Assembly: GCA_905235775.1 (NCBI GenBank)
Contig: CAJOMY010000144.1
Span: forward strand, 1-6,225
DNA length: 6,225 nt
Reading direction: 5' to 3'
DNA from: an uncultured Bacteroidales bacterium
GTDB lineage: Bacteria; Bacteroidota; Bacteroidia; Bacteroidales; UBA932
Numbering within the stretch: the first letter of the stretch is position 1; each line of letters opens with the position of its first letter. Below, piece after piece: positions 1-5,755 of the stretch. The position numbers and the translations under genes are program-made. The notes beneath the pieces are model-generated. The model was given only the letters and a program-made list of their open reading frames with translations, was not told the DNA's origin and made no database searches.

Positions 1-999
1 GTGCCCGAGGGCCTCCAGGCCCTGCTTGAGGGCGGCCATTCTGTCGAGGACGGCGGCGCGCTCCTCATCGGTCTTGTAGATGGGCACCATGACGACCTGG
101 ACGGGGGCGAGCTTCGGGGGCAGGACGAGGCCGTTGTCGTCTCCGTGGGCCATGATCAGCGCGCCCATCAGGCGGGTGCTGACGCCCCAGGAAGTGGCCC
201 AGACATATTCCTGCTTCCCTTCCTTGTTGGTGAACTGCACGTCGAAGGACTTGGCGAAATTCTGGCCGAGGAAGTGGGACGTGCCGGCCTGCAGGGCCTT
301 GCCGTCCTGCATCATCGCCTCGATGGTGAGGGTGTCCAGCGCGCCGGCAAATCGCTCGTTCGGGCTCTTGTGCCCCACGATGACGGGCAGGGCCATCACG
401 TTCCGGGCGAAGTCTGCGTACACCTGCACCATCTCATGGGCCTTGGCCTCGGCCTCCTCGGCGGTGGCGTGGGCCGTGTGGCCCTCCTGCCAGAGGAATT
501 CCGCGGTGCGCAGGAACAGGCGCGTGCGCATCTCCCAGCGGACGACGTTGCACCACTGGTTGCACAGGATGGGAAGGTCGCGCCAGGAGGTGATCCAGTT
601 CTTGTACGTACTCCAGATGATGGTCTCGGAGGTCGGACGGACGATCAGTTCCTCTTCGAGCTTCGCCTCGGGATCCACCACCACGCCGCCCCCGTCGGGG
701 TCGTTCATCAGGCGGTGGTGCGTGACCACGGCGCATTCCTTGGCGAAACCGGCCACGTGCTCGGCCTCGCGGCTGAAGAAGGACTTGGGGATGAAGAGCG
801 GAAAGTAGGCGTTCTGGACGCCGGTGCGCTTGAACATGCCGTCCAGCGTGGACTGCATCTTCTCCCAGATGGCGTATCCGTAGGGTTTGATGACCATGCA
901 GCCGCGCACGGCGGACTGTTCTGCGAGATCGGCCTTCAGGGCCAGATCGTTATACCACTGCGAATAATTCTCGGATCGTTTGGTAACCTCTTTTGCCAT
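1..999 (-). CDS. proS: Prolyl-tRNA synthetase, archaeal/eukaryotic type (3' end cut off by window)
   Basis: This cytoplasmic class II aminoacyl-tRNA synthetase charges tRNA-Pro with proline using ATP. Reading the minus strand from the ATG at 999-997 gives 333 uninterrupted codons that run off the left edge. The start MAKEVTKRSENYSQWYNDL is typical of the Bacteroidales enzyme and supports this ATG. Visible class II landmarks are AYFPLFIP (residues 64-71), RPTSE (121-125, ATP/proline site), motif 2 RWEMRTRLFLRTAEFLWQEG (154-173), GTSHFLGQNFAKSFDV (239-254) and SWGVSTRLMGALIMAHGDDN (270-289) leading into motif 3. The anticodon-binding domain begins near residue 297 (LAPVQVVMVPIYK). No ProX/YbaK-type editing insertion is seen, as expected for this type. 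Full-length relatives are near 490 residues, so about a third is missing. It is transcribed divergently from the lipoprotein gene. Identity is secure; no defect is visible. Confidence 0.97.
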   Translation of the reverse strand, partial: MAKEVTKRSENYSQWYNDLALKADLAEQSAVRGCMVIKPYGYAIWEKMQSTLDGMFKRTGVQNAYFPLFIPKSFFSREAEHVAGFAKECAVVTHHRLMNDPDGGGVVVDPEAKLEEELIVRPTSETIIWSTYKNWITSWRDLPILCNQWCNVVRWEMRTRLFLRTAEFLWQEGHTAHATAEEAEAKAHEMVQVYADFARNVMALPVIVGHKSPNERFAGALDTLTIEAMMQDGKALQAGTSHFLGQNFAKSFDVQFTNKEGKQEYVWATSWGVSTRLMGALIMAHGDDNGLVLPPKLAPVQVVMVPIYKTDEERAAVLDRMAALKQGLEALGH

Positions 1000-1017
1000 A
1001 TGCTTGCTGAAAATGTG

Positions 1018-1036
1018 CGTTTTTTTTCGAAATTTG
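1018..1036 (+). promoter_or_regulatory. Candidate promoter for the lipoprotein/outer-membrane operon
   Basis: A 12-base stretch CGTTTTTTTTCG (1018-1029) leads into GAAATTTG (1029-1036), which matches the -7 consensus TAnnTTTG at all but the first position. The same 12-mer stands directly before the exact -7 box upstream of lpxC at 4821-4832, so the arrangement is repeated in this window. Transcription would begin near 1040 and leave a leader of about 78 bases before the ATG at 1118. Weaker alternatives on this strand are TACCTTG (1054-1060), with TTTG 17 bases upstream, and TTTATTTG (1095-1102). The last would start RNA at the Shine-Dalgarno itself, which is less likely. Confidence 0.4.
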
Positions 1037-1080
1037 CATCTATATACTAATAATACCTTGCGGCATTATAATTGCAACCG

Positions 1081-1088
1081 CAAAGATA
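1081..1088 (-). promoter_or_regulatory. Candidate Bacteroidota promoter -7 box for proS
   Basis: Read on the minus strand this is TATCTTTG, an exact match to the Bacteroides -7 consensus TAnnTTTG. It would place the proS start site near 1077 and leave a leader of roughly 75-80 bases. A -33 element is not convincing: the nearest candidate is TTCG (1114-1111, minus strand), one base off TTTG/TTCG-like sequence and about 22 bases upstream. The assignment rests on the -7 match, its position between divergent genes and the local AT-richness. Confidence 0.5.
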
Positions 1089-1104
1089 ATAACTTTTATT
1101 TGAT

Positions 1105-1110
1105 AGGAGA
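1105..1110 (+). promoter_or_regulatory. Shine-Dalgarno of the lipoprotein gene
   Basis: AGGAGA lies 7 bases before the ATG at 1118-1120. It is a strong Shine-Dalgarno by Bacteroidota standards, where such sites are often weak or absent. It decides the start: the same frame is open back to an ATG at 980, but that start would lie inside proS, and the lipoprotein signal begins exactly at 1118. Confidence 0.65.
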
Positions 1111-1117
1111 CGAAATT

Positions 1118-2101
1118 ATGAAACGGAGCACGACACGATTACTGCCGGTCCTTCTGGTCCTGGCGTCCTGTGGCACCCCTGCTCAGTATTCACAGCAGCG
1201 GTTCCCCGACAGCATCTATATGAACCCCGGGGAGGAGCCCCAAGTCGTCCGCCTGTACAGCGAGGAAGATTTCGAAAACATGGCGGCCGCCAATATCGCC
1301 CGCAGGCATGGCCGCGACACGCTGGTCGTCATTCTCGACGACCCGTGGGATTACGGCTGGTACGACCGGTATCGTTACTGTTCCCCCTGGGTCTGGGGCG
1401 GCTTCGGCTTCGGATTCGGCTCGTACTACTGGAGCCGCTACTACCGCGGCTGGTATGATCCTTTCGACTATTGGTACGGCCCGTACGGATACGGCTTCTA
1501 CGGCAGCCTGTATGACCCGTGGCTGTTCGGCTGGTACGGACACCGGTATGGCTGGTACGACCACCCGTTTTATCCCGGCGGCTACTGGGGTGGCGGCAGT
1601 TATCGCGGACGCAACGTCGTTTACACGCCGCGCAACACCACGCAGAGTCCCCGCACCCGCGAGATGCGGCCCGGCAGCGGCCTGAACACCCGCTACGGTA
1701 CGCCCGGCTCGGCCGGCAGCACCCGGATCGGCGGCGGCACCCGTCCCGCCATCCGGAGCTACTCCTCCGGCAGCGGTGCCTCCTCCGGGTCGAACGTCCG
1801 CACCCGCGAACAGGGCTACAACCCCTCCCGCAGCCGTGACGCCGGCAGCGGGACCCGTTCGGGCAGCAGCTCGTCCGGCACGATCCGGAGCTACTCTTCC
1901 GGCAGCAATTCGTCATCGGCTACGCGCAGTTACTCCTCGTCCAGCAATACCCGCAGCGCCGGCGGATCCTACGGCGGGGGTGGCGGCGCAAGCCAGTTCG
2001 TCCCACAGCGGTGGCGGCGGTGGCGGACGCAGCGGCGGACGCAGATAAGCCCTTCCGGCGTGTCTCCAAACCTGAATCCAGCCCTGTGTTTTAACCTCTA
2101 A
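1118..2101 (+). CDS. Tyr/Trp/Gly-rich lipoprotein with Ser/Gly/Arg-rich tail; 3' end probably frameshifted
   Basis: As read, the protein has 327 residues. It opens with a lipoprotein signal, MKRSTTRLLPVLLVLASC, with lipobox LASC and acylated Cys18, so it should be anchored in a membrane facing the periplasm or the surface. Residues 30-75 are an ordinary-looking segment (MNPGEEPQVVRLYSEEDFEN...). Residues 78-163 are dominated by Tyr, Trp, Phe and Gly (for example WYGPYGYGFYGSLYDPWLFG). From about 165 the chain is Ser/Gly/Arg/Thr-rich with repeated RSYSS motifs, probably disordered. After residue 292 the composition changes abruptly to an Arg/Trp-rich tail, while the +1 frame continues the Gly/Ser tail to RSGGRR and TAA at 2046-2048. 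The native product is therefore more likely about 309 residues. I recognise no catalytic domain and propose no function. As read, it ends 12 bases before the outer-membrane gene, suggesting co-expression. Confidence 0.8.
   Translation: MKRSTTRLLPVLLVLASCGTPAQYSQQRFPDSIYMNPGEEPQVVRLYSEEDFENMAAANIARRHGRDTLVVILDDPWDYGWYDRYRYCSPWVWGGFGFGFGSYYWSRYYRGWYDPFDYWYGPYGYGFYGSLYDPWLFGWYGHRYGWYDHPFYPGGYWGGGSYRGRNVVYTPRNTTQSPRTREMRPGSGLNTRYGTPGSAGSTRIGGGTRPAIRSYSSGSGASSGSNVRTREQGYNPSRSRDAGSGTRSGSSSSGTIRSYSSGSNSSSATRSYSSSSNTRSAGGSYGGGGGASQFVPQRWRRWRTQRRTQISPSGVSPNLNPALCFNL
1751..1774 (+). repeat. In-frame 24-base direct repeat, copy 1 (IRSYSSGS)
   Basis: This 24-base unit encodes IRSYSSGS and recurs at 1883-1906 with a single silent C/T difference. 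The copies are 132 bases (44 codons) apart. A more diverged third version, encoding TRSYSSSS, follows near 1921-1944. It lies in the low-complexity tail of the lipoprotein and probably arose by internal duplication or repeat slippage. Confidence 0.8.
1883..1906 (+). repeat. In-frame 24-base direct repeat, copy 2 (IRSYSSGS)
   Basis: This is the second copy of the unit at 1751-1774, identical in 23 of 24 bases and in the same reading frame. It marks the tail as a repeat-bearing region open to length change, just upstream of the suspected frameshift. Confidence 0.8.
1976..2048 (+). other. Probable frameshift site and displaced C-terminal tail of the lipoprotein
   Basis: In the annotated frame the tail reads SYGGGGGAS and then QFVPQRWRRWRTQRRTQ. 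Moving by one base near the CC at 1993-1994 instead gives ASSSSHSGGGGGGRSGGRR and a TAA at 2046-2048. That matches the Ser/Gly/Arg composition of the preceding 120 residues. A single extra base between the G5 run (1976-1980) and 1994 explains it. It could be a sequencing or assembly error in a GC-rich repeat, a true mutation, or slippage. Repaired, the protein has 309 residues and the gap to the next gene becomes 65 bases. In that gap I see no clear terminator. Confidence 0.7.
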
Positions 2102-2113
2102 TCCGAAAAGAAG

Positions 2114-3820
2114 ATGAAAAAGATACTGCTCGCATCGGCCATCCTGGCCGCTTCGATGACGGCTGCCGCACAGAACCTGTACGACGCCATGAGTTTCAGC
2201 CAGAACCAGTACTACGGCACCGCCCGTTCCATGGCCCTCGGCAATGCCATGACCGCCCTCGGCGGCGATCTGGGCTCCATCGGCATCAATCCGGCCGGCT
2301 CCGCCGTGGCGCCTTACAGTCAGTTCGCCATTACCCCGGGCCTGACGGTCTCCGCGGTCTCGTCCGCCTTTTCGCCCGAGGGCGAGAATGCGTTCGGCCT
2401 GTCCAACCGCCTGGGCAACACCCGGATGAACCTGCCGAATGTCGGCCTGTCGCTGAATTTCCAGACCGGCCGGCGGCACGGTCTCAAGGCCGTTTCGATC
2501 GGCTTCCTCTCGAACCAGACCAACAACTACCACTTCCTGTCCGAGGGCTTCGGCACCCAGGATCGCAGCTCCATGATCGCGGAGTTTGCCGACGCCGCGT
2601 TCGGATACGGCGAGAATGTCCTTCGGGAGTACAGCGCCTTCAACAACAGCAATATCCCCTGGGACATCCTGGCGGCCTACCAGGGCGGCATGTTCGGTTC
2701 ATATGGCCGGGACGGCGAGTATGTCGGCGTCACGGAGACGTTCTCCTTCCCTGACGGCGACTACCACTACCTCGCCGGCCCGCTGGCCCAGAGCTCGTAC
2801 CAGACCAAGCTCGGCAGCAAGAACGACCTGGTCGTGAACCTGGGCCTGAATTTCTCCGACCGCTTCTATCTGGGTTTCAACCTCGGCGTCCCGACGGCCC
2901 GCTACCGCTATCAGGAGTCCTTCTATGAGGCGGCCGTGAATCCGGACCGTTTCCTGATCCGCTACGACGACGGCCATGACACCTGTTTCCGCAACGGTAC
3001 GTTCAACTATCAATATCTGGCCGACGTGGCCGGCGTCTATGCCAAGATCGGCGTGATCCTGCGCCCGGTGGACGGCCTGCGCCTCGGTGCGTCCTTCCAG
3101 ACGCCGACGGCCTTCACGATCTCCGAGACCTGGATGTATTCCGCCTCGACGACCTTTGATGACAGCTACTACAACGACAGCGTCTCATCGCCCCAGGGAG
3201 AATTCTCCTATACCCTCCGGTCGCCGTACCGCGCCTCTTTCGGCGCCGCCTTCACCTTCGGGAAGCAGGGATTCATCAGCGTTGACTACGAGCTGGCCGA
3301 CTACAGCGTCATGCGTTTCCGTTCCCTGCGCGAAGGCCGTATCGGCGAGGATGCCTTCGTGGCGCAGAACTGGGCCAACCGCTATTTCACCGGCGTCTCG
3401 CACGCCTTCCGGCTGGGCGCGGAACTGCGCCTCACCCCGGAATGGTCGCTGCGTGCCGGCTACAACCTCACCACCTCGCCCGAGCGCTGGTGGACGGCAT
3501 CTGACGGCCAGCAGGTCACGGTGAACGACTTCTATGCGGATTTCGATTCTTACTTCAACCGGATCAAGAACCTCGTGACGCCGCACTACTACAACGACCG
3601 CTCGCACGCTTTCTCCGCCGGCATCGGCTATTCCTCGCCCGGCTCCTTCTTCCTGGATGCCGCCGTCCGCATGATCCGTTACCCGGTCTCGACCTTCGCA
3701 CCGTATTTCGACTATGAGTGCTACGACAGCGCCGGTGATTTCAGGCTCGTAGAGGCCCCGCGCATCCAGAACCACCGGGATCTGTGGAACGTGTCCCTAA
3801 CCTTCGGATGGAGATTCTAA
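2114..3820 (+). CDS. FadL/OMPP1-like outer-membrane beta-barrel transport protein
   Basis: The 568-residue protein starts with a Sec signal peptide, MKKILLASAILAASMTAAAQ, with cleavage expected near residues 19-20 (AAA/Q). The mature N-terminus carries YYGTARSMALGNAMTALGGD (residues 33-52) and GINPAG (57-62). The NPAG-type motif after a short plug-like segment is characteristic of the OMPP1/FadL/TodX family, whose members move hydrophobic compounds across the outer membrane. The rest is rich in alternating aromatic/polar strands and ends in WRF; a C-terminal Phe is the usual signal for outer-membrane insertion by BAM. Bacteroidota relatives are often labelled hemin receptor or hypothetical, and the substrate cannot be read here. 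A weak AAGAAG precedes the ATG. lpxD begins 4 bases after the stop, so the two are very probably co-transcribed. Barrel and family assignment are likely; substrate is unknown. Confidence 0.82.
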   Translation: MKKILLASAILAASMTAAAQNLYDAMSFSQNQYYGTARSMALGNAMTALGGDLGSIGINPAGSAVAPYSQFAITPGLTVSAVSSAFSPEGENAFGLSNRLGNTRMNLPNVGLSLNFQTGRRHGLKAVSIGFLSNQTNNYHFLSEGFGTQDRSSMIAEFADAAFGYGENVLREYSAFNNSNIPWDILAAYQGGMFGSYGRDGEYVGVTETFSFPDGDYHYLAGPLAQSSYQTKLGSKNDLVVNLGLNFSDRFYLGFNLGVPTARYRYQESFYEAAVNPDRFLIRYDDGHDTCFRNGTFNYQYLADVAGVYAKIGVILRPVDGLRLGASFQTPTAFTISETWMYSASTTFDDSYYNDSVSSPQGEFSYTLRSPYRASFGAAFTFGKQGFISVDYELADYSVMRFRSLREGRIGEDAFVAQNWANRYFTGVSHAFRLGAELRLTPEWSLRAGYNLTTSPERWWTASDGQQVTVNDFYADFDSYFNRIKNLVTPHYYNDRSHAFSAGIGYSSPGSFFLDAAVRMIRYPVSTFAPYFDYECYDSAGDFRLVEAPRIQNHRDLWNVSLTFGWRF

Positions 3821-3824
3821 TATA

Positions 3825-4817
3825 ATGGAATATACTGCAAAGCAACTGGCTGAAATCCTCCACGGGACGGTGGAGGGAGATCCCGAAGCCAGGATCTCGT
3901 CCTTTGCGAAGATTGAGCACGGCAAGCCCGGGCAGCTCTGCTTCTTCGCCAACCCCAAATACGAACAATATGTCTATACCAGCAGGGCCTCTGTCCTGCT
4001 GGTCAACCGTGATTTCCAGCCCAGCGAAGCCGTGAAGCCGACGCTGGTCCGTGTGGAGAACGCCTACAGCGCCCTGGCGGACCTGCTGAAATACACCTCC
4101 GAACAGAAGAAAAAATATCGTCGGCGCCGCTCGCTGCGCTCCCGGATCGCTTTCAGCGCCAGGCTGGGGCGGAGGGTGAGCGTGGGCGATTTCGTCACAA
4201 TCGGCAAAGACTGCCGCATCGGCGAGGGGACCGTCATCCATGACAACGTGACCATCGGTGCCGGGACCGTGATCGGCTCCTATTGCATCATCTACCCGGG
4301 CGTGCACATCTTCCCGGGCATGGTGATCGGCGACCGCGTGATCCTGCACGCCGGTTGCATCATCGGGGACGACGGTTTCGGCAACGCCCCGCAGCCGGAC
4401 GGCACCTGGCGCAAGATTGAGCACCTGGGCAACGTGGTCATCGGCAACGACGTGGAGATCGGCTCCAACACGACCGTGGACCGGGCCCCGATGGAGTCCA
4501 CCATCATCGCGGACGGCGTCCGCATCGACAATCTCTGCCAGATTGCGCACAACGTCGTGATCGGTAAAAACACAGTCATTGCGGCGCAGACGGGCATCGC
4601 CGGTTCCACGACGGTTGGCGAGAACTGCATTTTTGCCGGCCAGGTGGGTATTACGGGCCACATCAAGATCGCCGACCACACCACGCTCGCGGCCAAGAGC
4701 GGCGTGATCGGCAATGTCCGCCAGCCCGGGGAGACCCTCTGGGGCATTCCCGCCATCAAGCACCGGATGTACCTGAAGGCGTTTGCCAAACTCAAACAGC
4801 TCGCGGAAGAGGAATAA
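3825..4817 (+). CDS. lpxD: UDP-3-O-acylglucosamine N-acyltransferase
   Basis: LpxD adds the N-linked 3-hydroxyacyl chain from acyl-ACP to UDP-3-O-acyl-GlcN, the third step of lipid A synthesis, in the cytoplasm as a homotrimer. The 330-residue product shows the LpxD-specific N-terminal uridine-binding domain (residues 1-90, including SFAKIEHGKPGQLCFFANPKY) followed by a left-handed beta-helix of hexapeptide repeats (about 115-300). DNLCQIAHNVVIG (235-247) contains the catalytic His at 242, matching His239 of E. coli. GDDGFG (181-186) and EIGSNTTVDR (211-220) are also family signatures, and the C-terminal helix follows from about 308. Length is close to the family norm. A basic linker (K95-R117, 12 Lys/Arg in 23 residues) between the domains is unusual. 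The start lies 4 bases after the barrel gene's stop, indicating translation within one operon. Confidence 0.96.
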   Translation: MEYTAKQLAEILHGTVEGDPEARISSFAKIEHGKPGQLCFFANPKYEQYVYTSRASVLLVNRDFQPSEAVKPTLVRVENAYSALADLLKYTSEQKKKYRRRRSLRSRIAFSARLGRRVSVGDFVTIGKDCRIGEGTVIHDNVTIGAGTVIGSYCIIYPGVHIFPGMVIGDRVILHAGCIIGDDGFGNAPQPDGTWRKIEHLGNVVIGNDVEIGSNTTVDRAPMESTIIADGVRIDNLCQIAHNVVIGKNTVIAAQTGIAGSTTVGENCIFAGQVGITGHIKIADHTTLAAKSGVIGNVRQPGETLWGIPAIKHRMYLKAFAKLKQLAEEE

Positions 4818-4820
4818 TCT

Positions 4821-4840
4821 CGTTTTTTTTCGTATCTTTG
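4821..4840 (+). promoter_or_regulatory. Internal promoter for lpxC
   Basis: T8 (4823-4830), CG and then TATCTTTG (4833-4840) follow the lpxD stop. TATCTTTG matches the Bacteroides -7 consensus TAnnTTTG exactly. No TTTG-like -33 is evident in the lpxD 3' end, where coding constraint would limit it. The ATG of lpxC begins 8 bases after the -7 box, so a transcript from here would have only about 2-6 leader bases. The same T8-CG-(-7) layout stands upstream of the lipoprotein gene. Confidence 0.6.
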
Positions 4841-4848
4841 CCGCCCGA

Positions 4849-5751
4849 ATGAAACAACAGACGCTATCCGCCGAGTATCGTTTTGAAGGACGCGGCCTTC
4901 ATACGGGAAAATATGCCCACCTGACCCTCAAGCCGGCCCCCGTCGGTTACGGTATCCGTTTCGTCCGCACGGACGCGGGTGTCGAAGTTCCGGCTCTTGC
5001 ATCCCACATCACGCGCACCGACCGCAGTACCACCCTCTCCGCCGGGGACGTTTCCATCATCACCGTCGAACATTTGATGTCAGCCCTGACGGGCCTGGGC
5101 GTGGACAATGCATGCGTGGAGATTGACAACGAGGAAGTGCCCATCCTGGACGGGAGTGCGGAGCGCTTTGTGCGCGCCATCGCCCCTGACGGACTGCAGG
5201 CGCAGGATGCAGAGCGCATCTGGCTGGAGTTCGACGGGCCCTTCGAGGTCTGCGATGAGCGGACCGGATCCCGGGTGCGCGTCGAACCGGCCGACACGAT
5301 GTCCTTCGAGGCCACGTCGGACTTCAATTCCCGTATCCTCGGCATCCAGACGGCGCATTGGGAGGGGAACAGCGACTACGTGGCCCAGATCGCACCCTGC
5401 CGCACCTTCGTGTTCATGCACGAGCTGGAATTCCTGGCCGCCCGCGGCCTGGTCAAGGGCGGCGACGTGGACAACGCCATCGTGATCGTGGAGCAGCCCG
5501 TCTCCCCGGAGCGGATTGAAAACATGTGCCGCCTGTTCGGCCAGCCGTACCTGAAAGTGACCCCGCAGGGATATCTGAGCAACATCAAGCTGCACTTTCC
5601 GGACGAATGCGGCCGCCACAAACTGCTTGACCTCATCGGCGACATGCGCCTGATGGGCGGCTTCCCGAAAGCCAGAATCAGCGCCTTCAAGCCCGGCCAT
5701 ACCATCAACAGCCTGTTGTCCCGGGCGGCGCTCAACCATATCAAGAAGTAA
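4849..5751 (+). CDS. lpxC: UDP-3-O-acyl-N-acetylglucosamine deacetylase, stand-alone (no FabZ domain)
   Basis: LpxC is the zinc-dependent deacetylase that commits UDP-3-O-acyl-GlcNAc to lipid A synthesis. The 300-residue chain begins MKQQTLSAEYRFEGRGLHTG, matching the family start; the frame is open upstream to 4783, but that would add 22 unrelated residues and overlap lpxD. Active-site residues are present: E74 and H75 (TVEHLMSAL), T186 (CRTF), H257 and D261 (RHKLLDLIGD, with K258) and H284 (KPGHTIN). The zinc ligands correspond to E. coli H79, H238 and D242. Both halves of the duplicated LpxC fold are complete. In Bacteroides the protein continues into a fused FabZ dehydratase of about 150 residues; here it stops after HIKK. 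lpxA follows after 4 bases. No Shine-Dalgarno is evident before the ATG. Confidence 0.96.
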   Translation: MKQQTLSAEYRFEGRGLHTGKYAHLTLKPAPVGYGIRFVRTDAGVEVPALASHITRTDRSTTLSAGDVSIITVEHLMSALTGLGVDNACVEIDNEEVPILDGSAERFVRAIAPDGLQAQDAERIWLEFDGPFEVCDERTGSRVRVEPADTMSFEATSDFNSRILGIQTAHWEGNSDYVAQIAPCRTFVFMHELEFLAARGLVKGGDVDNAIVIVEQPVSPERIENMCRLFGQPYLKVTPQGYLSNIKLHFPDECGRHKLLDLIGDMRLMGGFPKARISAFKPGHTINSLLSRAALNHIKK

Positions 5752-5755
5752 TACT

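Noticed and set aside
1..1050. Long plus-strand open frame of 349 codons
   Set aside because: It lies antisense to proS, is His/Gly/Val-rich and matches nothing; it is a by-product of GC-rich coding sequence on the other strand.
980..1117. Upstream extension of the lipoprotein frame to an ATG at 980
   Set aside because: It would overlap the proS start and bury the lipoprotein signal; the AGGAGA-spaced ATG at 1118 is clearly better.
1329..1916. 195-codon minus-strand frame rich in Cys, Arg and Ser
   Set aside because: It is the complement of the low-complexity Gly/Tyr/Ser region of the lipoprotein; its composition follows from that and it has no supporting start signal.
2049..2113. Possible terminator between the lipoprotein and barrel genes
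   Set aside because: I found no GC-rich hairpin followed by a T-run; the TTTT at about 2089-2092 has no convincing stem before it.
3741..4763. 340-codon minus-strand open frame across lpxD
   Set aside because: lpxD on the plus strand is unmistakable; the reverse frame is His/Asp/Val-rich shadow sequence with no recognisable domain.
4783..4848. Upstream start for lpxC overlapping lpxD
   Set aside because: The 22 extra residues do not resemble LpxC, whose family N-terminus begins at MKQQTL, and the span contains the candidate promoter.
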